The notes under the pieces were generated by a model, which was given only the letters and a program-made list of their open reading frames with translations, did not search any database and had not been told where the DNA came from. The position numbers were made by a program, and so were the translations under genes. From contig CAZPXS010000005.1 of NCBI GenBank assembly GCA_964590075.1, forward strand, positions 62,001-126,000: a stretch of 64,000 bases of DNA, in the 5' to 3' direction. Of this stretch, positions 8,816 to 18,000 are shown piece by piece (within the stretch, counting starts at the first letter, position 1; each line of letters opens with the position of its first letter). Source of the DNA: JAGDVO01 sp964590075 [NCBI: uncultured Aquificales bacterium]. GTDB taxonomy: Bacteria > Thermosulfidibacterota > Thermosulfidibacteria > Thermosulfidibacterales.

Positions 8816-10246
8816 ATGATTAAAAAGACTAAGATAATAGTGACCATCGGACCTTCGAGTTCAATTGAATCGGTTATGGAAAAGATGGTTGTAGAGGGAG
8901 CGGATATATTCAGGTTAAATTTTTCACATGGTAACTATGAGACCTTTAGGGAATGGGTAAGAAGGGTAAGGAGGGTAGAGGACAGGCTGGGACTTAAGAT
9001 TCCTATTTTACAGGATTTACAGGGGATAAAGATAAGGATTTCCGAGGTTGAGGAACCCTTTGATCTAGAGGAAGGGGATGAGGTTCTTTTGAAAGTAGGT
9101 AGAAAACCTAGTAATGAGAGCGTCTTATATGTGGATTATGAGAATCTGGTAGATGATCTAAAGGTTGGCTACCAGGTGATTCTTGGAGATGGTGATATAG
9201 TTTTGGAGGTTGTTGATAGGGTTGATGGAGGTTTTCTATTAAGGGTTCTGGAAGGAGGTACCGTAAGCGGTAGAAAGGGGATACTGTTTCCAGGGGTATC
9301 CCTCAGTGTAGAGTATCCGACGGAAAAGGATAAAAAGGATGTTGTCTTCGGGATAAGGGAGTTAAAGGTTGACTATGTTTGTCTTTCCTTTGTTAGGTCG
9401 AGGGAGGATGTTTTAAATTTTAAGAACTATTTAGCTGAGCTTGGTCTTCCCACTCCCTTTCTTATAGCAAAGATAGAGAAAAAGTCAGCTATAGATAACA
9501 TATACGGTATACTTGAGGAAGTGGATGGTGTTATGGTTGCAAGGGGAGATTTGGGTCTTGAGCTACCTGTTGAGGAGATACCGATACTTCAGAAGGAGAT
9601 AATAGAGATTGCTCTCAAAATGAGAAAGATCGTAATAGTTGCAACCCAGATGTTGGAGTCAATGATACAGCATTCTAAACCTACAAGGGCTGAAGTTACT
9701 GATGTCGCTAATGCTATCATTGATGGTGCCGATTGCCTGATGTTATCCGGTGAAACAGCAAGTGGTAAGTATCCGGTTGAGGCTGTGAAAATGATGGCTT
9801 CTGTAATCTCTGCAACGGAAAGTAGACTTAAGGATAGGATACTCACATATTATGTACCCGGGGCTACACCTGCCGAGTCCATAGCTCTTGGGGCAAAAGA
9901 GATAGCTGATAATGTAAGAGCCAAGGCTATAGTTGTACTCACAAGGACCGGTTTTACACCTCTAGTTATATCCAGGTTAAAGCCTAAAATACCTGTCTTT
10001 GCTCTAACCTATGATAGTAGGACCTTTGCAAAGATGCATACCTATTGGGGGGTAGAACCCGTACTAATCGAGAGGGACATGGAGCTAACGGATGAGGCTC
10101 TCTTACCCTTTATAGATGTTGTTCTCAGGGAAAGGGTAGGTTTGGCGAAAAGAGATATCGTCGTTCTTGTCGCTAGTAGTCCACTTTTGGGTAAGAGAAA
10201 CATGATAAGACTATATAGGATAGGTGAGGTACAACCGAGGGATTGA
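8816..10246 (+). CDS. pyk: Pyruvate kinase
   Basis: A 476-residue glycolytic enzyme converting phosphoenolpyruvate and ADP to pyruvate and ATP. Seen: RLNFSHGNYE near residue 36; the catalytic segment IAKIEKKSAIDNI; MVARGDLGLELP; VATQMLESMI...PTRAEVTDVANAI; and LSGETA. The C-terminal allosteric domain is present, giving a normal length. It has no extra PEP-utiliser domain. Its stop codon ends on the base directly before the stop of convergent nrdJ, leaving no space for a terminator. Confidence 0.97.
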   Translation: MIKKTKIIVTIGPSSSIESVMEKMVVEGADIFRLNFSHGNYETFREWVRRVRRVEDRLGLKIPILQDLQGIKIRISEVEEPFDLEEGDEVLLKVGRKPSNESVLYVDYENLVDDLKVGYQVILGDGDIVLEVVDRVDGGFLLRVLEGGTVSGRKGILFPGVSLSVEYPTEKDKKDVVFGIRELKVDYVCLSFVRSREDVLNFKNYLAELGLPTPFLIAKIEKKSAIDNIYGILEEVDGVMVARGDLGLELPVEEIPILQKEIIEIALKMRKIVIVATQMLESMIQHSKPTRAEVTDVANAIIDGADCLMLSGETASGKYPVEAVKMMASVISATESRLKDRILTYYVPGATPAESIALGAKEIADNVRAKAIVVLTRTGFTPLVISRLKPKIPVFALTYDSRTFAKMHTYWGVEPVLIERDMELTDEALLPFIDVVLRERVGLAKRDIVVLVASSPLLGKRNMIRLYRIGEVQPRD

Positions 10247-12460
10247 TCAACATTTACTATAGCCACAGATCTCGCAGGTTAGGCAACCTTCTACGGCTCT
10301 GAGGATATTTCCGCAGTCTGGGCATATCCCACCGATTCCTTCCTCTTCCTTCCTCTTTGTTTCAAGGTTAAGTGCGAGTTTAAGAGCCTTACTTATAGCA
10401 TCCGCACAGGATAGTAACTGCATGCCTTCATCCCATGAGGGGTTGGGACATCTTATACCGGATAGTTGTTTTATTATAGCATCTATATGTACACCACTTC
10501 TTAAAGACAGAGATATGAGTCTACTTATAGCTTCCAGTTGGCTTGCAGGACAGCCACCAGCTTTACCGAGTTGGGAGAAAACTTCAAAGGGTCCTACCTC
10601 ATCCTCATTGACTGTAACATACATGTTCCCACAACCTGTTCTTAGTTTTACCGTCTTACCTTTCAGTATTCTACTTCTCTCCTTGGGTATGGTTACGACT
10701 TTCGTCTTATTCTCTGTACCACTTTTTATAACCTGATCCTGGTAACATCTATCGCGAAATACCGTTATCCCCTTACAACCCAACTGGTAACTCAAAATAT
10801 AGGCCTTCTCAACATCCTCTACCGTAGCTTCATGGGGCATGTTTATCGTTTTGGAGACCGCATTATCCACGAATTGCTGAAAAACCGACTGCATCTTTAC
10901 ATGTGCCTCTACCGGCACCTCATAGGTGGTTACAAAAACTTCTCTTATGTCCTCCGGAATACTCTTTACGTTTGTGATTTTACCTGTATTAAGAATCTCT
11001 TTAACTTCCTCATCATTTACTTCGTATTTATCTATCAGTTCCTTTACCATGGGATGTACTATCTCAACCTCTTCATCCAGCATAACTCTCCTCATAGCAA
11101 AGGCAAAGATGGGTTCTATCCCGCTTGATACTCCTGCGATAAGACTTATGGTTCCAGTTGGAGCTATGGTTGTGGTTGTGGCGTTTCTTATACCATGTTT
11201 TAGTATCTTATTTATGAGTTCGTCCCAAGGTAACTTGCCATTTTCCAACTTATCGGTATTCAAGAATTTTGTTATGCTACTTCTATCCCTATATACACTA
11301 CTTTCGATCGTTGGAAATGGTCCTCTTTCAATTGCAAGTTCCACGCTTGCCATCTTAGAGTAAAACTGGATAAATTCCATAATTTCAGCTGCTATCTTAA
11401 AACTCTCTTCCGACCCGTATCTTACGCCGAGTTTTAGTAGTAGATCGGCAAATCCCATGATACCGAGCCCGATCTTTCGTGTTCTCTTGGTTGCTACTTC
11501 GATCTCCTTTATAGGATAACTGTTAACGTCTATAACATCGTCGAGGAATCTAACAGCAAGATAAATAGTTTCTTTTAGATCCTCCCAGTCTATCGAGCCA
11601 TCCTTTACGAATTCCGATAGGTTTATACTACCTAAGACACAACTCTCATAAGGCAGTAGAGGTTGTTCGCCACAGGGATTGGTACTTTCTATTTCTCCCA
11701 ATTGTGGGGTTGGATTGTATCTATTTATCCTATCTATGAATATCAAACCGGGATCTCCGGTTTTCCATGCGTTTTGGGCTATCATTCTAAATAGTTCGTA
11801 TGCGTTTATACTTTTCTCTTTTTCTCCTGTTCTTGGGTTTATCAGAGCTATTTCTCTTTTTGCTTCAACTGCGCTCATGAACTCATCGGTTGCTGCTACC
11901 GATATGTTAAAGTTCTTGAGGATACCTGGTTTAGACTTTAGATTGACAAATTCAACTATATCCGGATGATCGCATCTTAGTACTCCCATATTGGCGCCAC
12001 GCCTTTTACCACCCTGCTTGATAGCCTCCGTCGCAGAGTCGTAGACAAGAAGAAACGATATAGGACCACTTGATATACCCTTTGTACTTTTAACTATATC
12101 TCCCTTAGGCCTTAGCCTCGAAAAAGAGAATCCTGTACCACCGCCACTTTTATGTATTAAGGCTGCATGTTTCAGAGTCTCAAATATACTCTCCATCGAA
12201 TCCTCTATAGGTAGTACAAAACAGGCGGAGAGTTGGCCCATAGGTGTCCCTGCGTTCATAAGACAGGGACTGTTGGGTAGAAACTTTAGATCTTCCATAA
12301 GGTTTCTAAACTTTTCTCTTATTACCTCATTCTCATTTACACCTACAGCGTAGGCTACTCTCTTAAATAATTCTACTGGTGTCTCTACTACCTTTCCCTT
12401 TTCGTCTCTTCTTAGGTATCTCGATTCTAAAATTCTTAGTGCAATTTCAGATAATTTCAT
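10247..12460 (-). CDS. nrdJ: Adenosylcobalamin-dependent ribonucleotide reductase (class II)
   Basis: A 737-residue enzyme reducing ribonucleotides to deoxyribonucleotides with a B12-generated thiyl radical, independent of oxygen. Seen: LPNSPCLMNAG and SACFVLP (first redox cysteine), the GGGTGFSFSRLR block, the active-site loop NPCGEQPLLPYESC, and the phosphate-binding end ATTTIAPTGTISLIAG. The C-terminus holds a zinc-ribbon-like tail CPDCGN...CEICGYSKC, which in the NrdJ family carries the shuttle cysteines. No intein. It overlaps the upstream zinc-ribbon miniprotein by 14 bases, with GGCAGGGG before the ATG. No nrdAB or nrdDG is in the window. Confidence 0.95.
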   Translation of the reverse strand: MKLSEIALRILESRYLRRDEKGKVVETPVELFKRVAYAVGVNENEVIREKFRNLMEDLKFLPNSPCLMNAGTPMGQLSACFVLPIEDSMESIFETLKHAALIHKSGGGTGFSFSRLRPKGDIVKSTKGISSGPISFLLVYDSATEAIKQGGKRRGANMGVLRCDHPDIVEFVNLKSKPGILKNFNISVAATDEFMSAVEAKREIALINPRTGEKEKSINAYELFRMIAQNAWKTGDPGLIFIDRINRYNPTPQLGEIESTNPCGEQPLLPYESCVLGSINLSEFVKDGSIDWEDLKETIYLAVRFLDDVIDVNSYPIKEIEVATKRTRKIGLGIMGFADLLLKLGVRYGSEESFKIAAEIMEFIQFYSKMASVELAIERGPFPTIESSVYRDRSSITKFLNTDKLENGKLPWDELINKILKHGIRNATTTTIAPTGTISLIAGVSSGIEPIFAFAMRRVMLDEEVEIVHPMVKELIDKYEVNDEEVKEILNTGKITNVKSIPEDIREVFVTTYEVPVEAHVKMQSVFQQFVDNAVSKTINMPHEATVEDVEKAYILSYQLGCKGITVFRDRCYQDQVIKSGTENKTKVVTIPKERSRILKGKTVKLRTGCGNMYVTVNEDEVGPFEVFSQLGKAGGCPASQLEAISRLISLSLRSGVHIDAIIKQLSGIRCPNPSWDEGMQLLSCADAISKALKLALNLETKRKEEEGIGGICPDCGNILRAVEGCLTCEICGYSKC

Positions 12461-12662
12461 CCCCTGCCTCTAAGATGTTTATAGCTTTGCAACTCGGGCA
12501 GGAGATTTTTTGTATGTTTACCGATAGGATAGGATGAGTATACCTTTTTAATATCTTACCGCATTTCCAACACCTTGCTTCAATCCAGTAATCACCGTTA
12601 CTTTTGTTAACCCTTAGCATTACGGCATCCTTAACGCTCGTTCTTCTTGTCTTACCTACCAC
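12447..12662 (-). CDS. Zinc-ribbon miniprotein of unknown function
   Basis: A 71-residue protein with two CxxC knuckles, CWKCGK near residue 31 and CPSCKA near 55, spaced as in a single zinc ribbon. The N-terminal 30 residues are basic. I do not recognise a named family. GTG start at 12662 with GGGGGTG upstream; an ATG at 12620 is the alternative. It lies between the Ski2-like helicase (22-base gap) and nrdJ (14-base overlap) and is probably co-translated with nrdJ. The ribbon resembles NrdJ's own tail only in general type; a nucleic-acid-binding role is inference. Confidence 0.65.
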   Translation of the reverse strand: MVGKTRRTSVKDAVMLRVNKSNGDYWIEARCWKCGKILKRYTHPILSVNIQKISCPSCKAINILEAGDEII

Positions 12663-12684
12663 AAGACACCCCCACTTCTTGGCT

Positions 12685-14991
12685 TTATGGCGAAAACTCT
12701 CTCAGTATACTCCTATCCATCAGCTGATAAGCTTCTTTTACTATATCATATGCAGGTGTTTCTTTAAAGCCCTTTACCTCACTATAAACTCTCTTTAGCT
12801 GTCTCAAAAGGTCAACCCCCTGTCTGATAGCGGATATTATATCACCTTCATAAAATCCCGTTCTTCTTGCTATATCGTGTATGTCTTCGCCGAGCGCCCA
12901 TAGGTAAGCAGCCTCTGCAATATCCCAGTTGATTTTACCATGTTCCTTGTAACCAAGGTGCTTTAGTTCGAGTTCCCTAATTAAGTTTGAAATATCTTCA
13001 ACTTCCTTCACGATATTCTTTGGTATCACCTTTGTTTTGGATCTACCTTTTAGTCTATCCTCATCCCTACCTATGGAACATATCACCGCCGAGAGAGTGA
13101 GTGCATCAAGTTGATCAAAGAAACCCTCTAGAACCAGTTCACTTGTTAGAAGTTCCTCTATATGTAGTCTCCTTAGAACCTCGGAGGGAAACTTCGCGTT
13201 CCAATCACTATCTATGTAGCCCAGTTCTTCTAATATTTTCGCTTTACCCTCAAACTCCCTCACCAAATAACTTTCTATAAAATTGATTCTCTCTTCTATT
13301 TCTTTAATCTTAGCCTGTAATTTTCTTTTCTTTTTCATTGCTATTTTACATTCTTTCCTATTTTCACAAAATTCACAACTTGCAAGCTTTATATTTTTAA
13401 GATTCATCTCTGCCGTTAATATAGAACTTACCACACTTTCCCTTTTGTTTAACAATCTTTTTCTCTTCTTTTCACTGAGGTTATCTTTTTCCAACTCTCT
13501 ATTTATACTTTCTAATTTTTTCTTTTCTCTTTCTATAAGTTCCGTAAGTTCATTTTTTTTGAATATCAATAGATCTTCGTTATATTTACACTCAAATTCC
13601 GGTATCTGTTCTAACTTTTCTTTTAACTCTAACAGCTCTTTTTTTAGTTCTTCCTTAACGTCCTCGTGCTGGAATGACCAGAAGGAGGAGTTGAGAAATT
13701 TATGGATTCTATCCTTACTTTCCCTTATTATAAGGTTTATCACAGAGTTGTAGGACAACTTGAAGGTACTCTCAACATACTCTATCCTATCTTCGCTGTA
13801 GAGAGGTATTTCCTCATGGTCGTGTGGATCGAATCTTACTATCACAAAACCTTCCCTATCTATACCTCTTCTTCCAGCCCTCCCGGCTTTCTGGAAGAAT
13901 TCTATGTTTTTGAGGGGCCTGAACTCCTTGCCGTCGAATTTTACTATACTGTCAAAACAGACTGTTCTCGCAGGCATGTTTACGCCAAGGGCAAAGGTAC
14001 TTGTACAGTAAACAACCTTTAGAAGTTTCCTTTCAAAGAGCATTTCCACGAGTCTCTTTACCTGGGGTATCAAACCTGCGTGGTGGTATCCTATACCCTT
14101 CATCAGTATAGGCTTTACCCTTTCTATAAGTGGTTTCACCTCATCCTGACAGGTTTCCATGAAGGAGTTTATAAAGTGCCTCACTTCCTTTTTTTCGGAG
14201 TTATTGAGGAAGTTTTTAATACCGGCAAGTTCCCTTGCGAAACTTTCCACTTTCTTTCTGTTAAAGAGGAAGTAGAGGGCTGGTAACATGTCTTTAGCTT
14301 CTAAATCTCCTATTATTTCGATGTGGCTTGGAGCGTGGAAGCTTCTTCTACTCGATTTTGCCCTTTCAACGAAGTTTCTAGCCTTTTTGAATGATACCAA
14401 CCCCGTTTCCTTTGTTATACCGAATATTCTGAGTGGAACCGCTCTTTCCGTGTGTCTTATTACGACCGTTTCTCTTCCTTTTATAGTTTCTATCCATAAC
14501 GCGAGTTCCTCAGCGTTTGGGATTGTAGCTGATAGACCTATTATCTGTACGGTTGATGGTAGTAAAACTATGCTTTCCTCCCAGGTAGCTCCTCTCTCCT
14601 CATCCGCTATGTAGTGTATCTCATCGAATATAACTATCTTAGGTAGTTCCTCTACGGTATTTTCCTGTAACATGTTTTTTAAAACTTCCGTTGTCATAAC
14701 AAGCATTGGGGCTTTTTCGTTTACCACTTCATCACCGGTTATCAACCCTACGAGGCCACTTCCAATTAGGTTCGAAAAATCCCTAAATTTCTGGTTACAT
14801 AAAGCCTTTATCGGCCCTGTGTAAATTACCCTATTTCCCTTGGGTACTTCTTCGAAGATTATGTGATCTATTATCGCTGTTTTTCCGGTACCCGTAGGTG
14901 CGGACACTATCACATTCTTTCCTTCCCTTATTCTCCTTATTGCCTCTTTCTGAAATTCATCCAGTATTTCAAAAGGTATAAGCTTACTCAT
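12685..14991 (-). CDS. Ski2/Mtr4-like superfamily 2 RNA helicase
   Basis: A 768-residue DExH helicase. Motif I APTGTGKT at 31-38, motif II DEIHY at 123-127, motif III LSAT, and motif VI QKAGRAGRRG near 365. A charged, largely coiled-coil insertion at about 440-600 contains the cysteine cluster CEFCENRKEC (near 538), like the CxxCxxR region of Mtr4/HelY proteins. The last 130 residues fit a DSHCT-like helical domain. Family members unwind RNA for exosome or RNase systems. Homologues are known in actinobacteria, cyanobacteria and archaea and are less common elsewhere. It overlaps the aminotransferase gene by 4 bases. Confidence 0.85.
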   Translation of the reverse strand: MSKLIPFEILDEFQKEAIRRIREGKNVIVSAPTGTGKTAIIDHIIFEEVPKGNRVIYTGPIKALCNQKFRDFSNLIGSGLVGLITGDEVVNEKAPMLVMTTEVLKNMLQENTVEELPKIVIFDEIHYIADEERGATWEESIVLLPSTVQIIGLSATIPNAEELALWIETIKGRETVVIRHTERAVPLRIFGITKETGLVSFKKARNFVERAKSSRRSFHAPSHIEIIGDLEAKDMLPALYFLFNRKKVESFARELAGIKNFLNNSEKKEVRHFINSFMETCQDEVKPLIERVKPILMKGIGYHHAGLIPQVKRLVEMLFERKLLKVVYCTSTFALGVNMPARTVCFDSIVKFDGKEFRPLKNIEFFQKAGRAGRRGIDREGFVIVRFDPHDHEEIPLYSEDRIEYVESTFKLSYNSVINLIIRESKDRIHKFLNSSFWSFQHEDVKEELKKELLELKEKLEQIPEFECKYNEDLLIFKKNELTELIEREKKKLESINRELEKDNLSEKKRKRLLNKRESVVSSILTAEMNLKNIKLASCEFCENRKECKIAMKKKRKLQAKIKEIEERINFIESYLVREFEGKAKILEELGYIDSDWNAKFPSEVLRRLHIEELLTSELVLEGFFDQLDALTLSAVICSIGRDEDRLKGRSKTKVIPKNIVKEVEDISNLIRELELKHLGYKEHGKINWDIAEAAYLWALGEDIHDIARRTGFYEGDIISAIRQGVDLLRQLKRVYSEVKGFKETPAYDIVKEAYQLMDRSILREFSP

Positions 14992-16166
14992 TTTACCCTA
15001 CCCATTACTCTCCTTAGTTTTTCTCTTAATTTTTCAATAATATGAAGATCAACACATAAAGCAAGTCTTATGTGATTCTTTCTACCGAATCCCCTTCCAG
15101 GTACGGCAAGAACCAGTTCTTCCTTGAGGAGATTACAGAACTCGATATCATCGATCGGTACCTCTGGAAACACGAAAAGGCCGCCCTTTGGTTTTACAAA
15201 GTTTAGCCCGGCCTCCTCCAGTATATCACAGAGAAGATCCCGCCTCTTCTGGTAGATATCAACCGCGACTTTACTATCTATACAGTTTTTAACTATCCTC
15301 TGGGCTAAGTTGGGGGCATTCACGAAACCGAGTATTCTGTTAGATAGGATCAAACCTTCGATTACAGTCTCTAGATCCTCCATTTCCGGATGAACAGCTA
15401 TATAACCTATCCTTTCTCCTGCGAGTGATAGTTCCTTTGAAAAGCTCGATACAACGAAAGAGTTTTCGAATAGCTCCATTATTGATGGCACGGTTGCACT
15501 GTCAAAGTTTATGTTTCTATAGGGTTCGTCGCTCAGTATGTATATCGTACGGTTATATTTTTTACTCTTATACCTTACGAGTTCTACCAGTTCCTTTAGA
15601 GTTTCCCTGTCATATATCTGTCCTGTTGGATTGTTGGGGGAATTTAAAATTATGGCCTTTACCTTATCGTCCATATTTTTCTCAAATTCCTCTATATCGA
15701 GGGAGAAGTCTTGCTTAGTTTCTACAGGTACAGGAATCCCGTTGTGGTTCTGTACGTAAAAAAAGTACTCTACAAAATAGGGGGAAGGGAAGAGGACCTT
15801 ATCTCCATCATCGAGGATCGTCTTTAATACGACATTTATACCACCACTTGCCCCGCAGGTTAGAATTATATTCTCAGGCGGTATCCTTATACTCTGTTCT
15901 CTCGATACCTTTTCGCTTAGAGCACATCTAACATCGTATAGTCCGGCGTTGGGCATGTATCCGTGCATTTTTGGGTTATAGTTTTTTACTATATCTTCCA
16001 GAGCCGATTTGACCTCTGGTGGTGCGTCGAGATCGGGGTTACCTAACGTGAAATCAAGGACATTCTCATGTCCATAGGTTTCCTTAAGTCTCAAGCCCTC
16101 TTCAAACATCCTCCTTATCCAGCTACTATTTTCGATGTAGGATTTTATCCTTTTTGATACTCCCAT
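14988..16166 (-). CDS. PLP-dependent aminotransferase, class I/II (aspartate or aromatic type)
   Basis: A 392-residue fold-type I enzyme. Seen: LDFTLGNPDLDAPPEV, a glycine loop TCGASGGINVVLKT, LNSPNNPTGQIY, LSDEPYRNI (the Asp and Tyr contacting the cofactor), and SFSKELSLAGERIGY with the PLP lysine. RLALC near the end carries the carboxylate-binding arginine. It transfers amino groups between an amino acid and 2-oxoglutarate; the exact substrate is not readable. First gene of a four-gene minus operon (helicase, zinc ribbon, nrdJ), with AGGAGGGTG before the ATG. Its link to the helicase has no obvious pathway logic. Confidence 0.88.
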   Translation of the reverse strand: MGVSKRIKSYIENSSWIRRMFEEGLRLKETYGHENVLDFTLGNPDLDAPPEVKSALEDIVKNYNPKMHGYMPNAGLYDVRCALSEKVSREQSIRIPPENIILTCGASGGINVVLKTILDDGDKVLFPSPYFVEYFFYVQNHNGIPVPVETKQDFSLDIEEFEKNMDDKVKAIILNSPNNPTGQIYDRETLKELVELVRYKSKKYNRTIYILSDEPYRNINFDSATVPSIMELFENSFVVSSFSKELSLAGERIGYIAVHPEMEDLETVIEGLILSNRILGFVNAPNLAQRIVKNCIDSKVAVDIYQKRRDLLCDILEEAGLNFVKPKGGLFVFPEVPIDDIEFCNLLKEELVLAVPGRGFGRKNHIRLALCVDLHIIEKLREKLRRVMGRVK

Positions 16167-16189
16167 ATAAACACCCTCCTATTTTAATT

Positions 16190-16218
16190 TTGGCTCTAAA
16201 ATTACATAATAATATATG
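16190..16218 (+). promoter_or_regulatory. Predicted promoter for polX
   Basis: TTGGCT at 16190-16195, 17-base spacer, TATATG at 16213-16218; start near 16225, leaving about 39 bases of leader with CAGGGAGG before the polX ATG. It overlaps the oppositely directed promoter at 16209-16237. Confidence 0.35.
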
Positions 16219-16237
16219 TATTGAGTACTTTTAACAA
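16209..16237 (-). promoter_or_regulatory. Predicted promoter for the aminotransferase-helicase-nrdJ operon
   Basis: On the minus strand TTGTTA (16232-16237), 17-base spacer, TATTAT (16209-16214). Transcription would begin near 16202, giving a 36-base leader. Its -10 shares bases with the spacer of the divergent polX promoter, so the two could interfere. Confidence 0.45.
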
Positions 16238-16263
16238 TCATTCCTTTTATCAGGGAGGTTTGT

Positions 16264-17991
16264 ATGGGAACGGAGAGGAACAAAAGGTTAGCCTATCTTT
16301 TAGATAGGATAGCTGATTTTTTGGAATTGAAAGGGGAATTGGTTTATAAAATAGGTGCTTACAGAAAAGCGGCAAGGGTTATAGAAGCTCTACCTGAGGA
16401 TGTTGAAGAACTGGTAAAAAGTGGAAGGATAGATAAGATGCCGGGAATAGGGGAAAGTATAAAGGCTAAGATAATCGAGTTTATAAAGACTGGGACGATA
16501 AAGAAGTATGAGGAGCTGAGGAACGAATTTCCTGAGGAACTTGTTGAGCTACTTGCCATTCCGAACCTTGGGCCGAAGACGTTAAAGCTTGCCTATGAAA
16601 AGCTAAATGTTAGGAATTTAGAGGATCTTTTAAAGGTTATAGAGAATGGATCTCTGATGAGACTTCCGGGTATGGGTTGGAAAAAGGTTGAAAATATCAA
16701 AAAGGGTATAGAACTTTATCTTAAGGGTCAGAGGAGGCTATTTTTAAGTGAAGCCCTTGATATCGCAAACTATGTGATAGAGAACCTCAAACCTTATGTA
16801 GTAAAGATAACCTATGCGGGAAGTTTAAGAAGGATGAAGGAGACTATCGGTGATATAGATATCCTTGTGGTTGGTGATAGTTTTGAGATAATGGATAGAT
16901 TCGTGAATCTCCCTAGGGTGACCGATGTTATAGCGAAGGGCGATACCAAGTCGAGCGTTATGATAGGTACTATTCAGGTTGACCTAAGGGTGGTGAAGGA
17001 GGATGAGTGGGGTAGTGCTCTTCAGTATTTTACGGGATCTAAGGAACACAACATCCACCTTAGAGAGATAGCAAAGGAGAAGGGATTTAAGCTGAGTGAG
17101 TACGGTGTCTTTAGATCTACCGATGGGGTTAAGGTTGCAGGTAGAACGGAAGAGGAGGTCTATGAAACCTTAGGCTTATGCTATATTCCTCCTGAGTTGA
17201 GAGAGGATAGGGGAGAGATCGAATGTGCCATAAAGGGTAGGTTACCAAAGCTCGTTGATTATGGGGAGATAAGGGGGGATTTTCATATTCATTCCAACTG
17301 GAGTGATGGTACATCCTCTATAGAGGAGATCGTTAAAGCGGCGGAAGAGTTAGGATACGAGTATGTGGTTATTTCTGACCATTCCAAGAGTATGAAGATA
17401 GCACACGGTCTCGATGAAAAAAGGCTATTAGAGCAGGTTGAGTACATAAGGAAGTTGAATGGTAAACTGAGCAATGTAAGGGTTCTTACTTCGATTGAGG
17501 TGGATATTCTGCCCGATGGTTCTTTGGATCTTTCCGATGATGTTCTTAAAGAGCTTGATTGGGTTATAGCGAGTGTTCATACGAGATTCAACGAAGATGC
17601 AACGGAGAGAATAATCAGAGCGATTAGAAACCCGTACGTGACTGCCATAGGGCATCCCACAGGTAGACTTATATTCCAGAGGGATTCCTATCCTGCCGAT
17701 TGGGATAGGATTTTTGAGGAGGCAAGTAAATTCGGCGTCTGTATGGAGATAAATGCGCAACCCGATAGGCTCGATCTACCCGATTATCTCGTAAAGAGAG
17801 CAAAGGAGAATTACGGCTTAAAATTCGCGATAGGAACTGATTCCCATCATATAGGACAGTTGAAGAACATGTTGTATGGAGTTGCCGTTGCAAGGAGAGG
17901 ATGGCTGGAGGCTAAGGATCTATTGAACACATGGTCTCTCGATAGGATCAAGGATTATGTCGATCGTATAAGAAGGGAAAAGAAAAAGTAG
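16264..17991 (+). CDS. polX: Family X DNA polymerase / PHP phosphoesterase (PolX)
   Basis: A 575-residue repair polymerase. Residues about 5-165 carry helix-hairpin-helix segments (MPGIGESIKAKI, IPNLGPKTLKL, LPGMGWKKVENI). The nucleotidyltransferase core has GSLRR...GDIDILVVG near 185-205 with the metal-binding Asp pair, and the later DLRVV Asp. A PHP domain from about residue 337 begins GDFHIHSNWSDGT and includes SDHS, HPTGR and GTDSHH, all metal-ligand motifs of the Mn-dependent 3'-5' exonuclease. Family role: gap filling in base-excision repair. Normal length and all key motifs present. It stands alone on the plus strand and ends 9 bases before convergent marC. Confidence 0.95.
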   Translation: MGTERNKRLAYLLDRIADFLELKGELVYKIGAYRKAARVIEALPEDVEELVKSGRIDKMPGIGESIKAKIIEFIKTGTIKKYEELRNEFPEELVELLAIPNLGPKTLKLAYEKLNVRNLEDLLKVIENGSLMRLPGMGWKKVENIKKGIELYLKGQRRLFLSEALDIANYVIENLKPYVVKITYAGSLRRMKETIGDIDILVVGDSFEIMDRFVNLPRVTDVIAKGDTKSSVMIGTIQVDLRVVKEDEWGSALQYFTGSKEHNIHLREIAKEKGFKLSEYGVFRSTDGVKVAGRTEEEVYETLGLCYIPPELREDRGEIECAIKGRLPKLVDYGEIRGDFHIHSNWSDGTSSIEEIVKAAEELGYEYVVISDHSKSMKIAHGLDEKRLLEQVEYIRKLNGKLSNVRVLTSIEVDILPDGSLDLSDDVLKELDWVIASVHTRFNEDATERIIRAIRNPYVTAIGHPTGRLIFQRDSYPADWDRIFEEASKFGVCMEINAQPDRLDLPDYLVKRAKENYGLKFAIGTDSHHIGQLKNMLYGVAVARRGWLEAKDLLNTWSLDRIKDYVDRIRREKKK

Positions 17992-18000
17992 TATACAGGT

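Noticed and set aside
13283-13753. Plus-strand 156-residue Ser/Leu/Phe-rich frame
   Set aside because: A reverse-complement shadow of the Lys/Glu-rich coiled-coil insertion of the Ski2-like helicase.
15484-15500. TGGCACGGTTGCAC resembling a sigma-54 promoter
   Set aside because: The GG-to-GC spacing is three bases too short, and it is antisense inside the aminotransferase gene.
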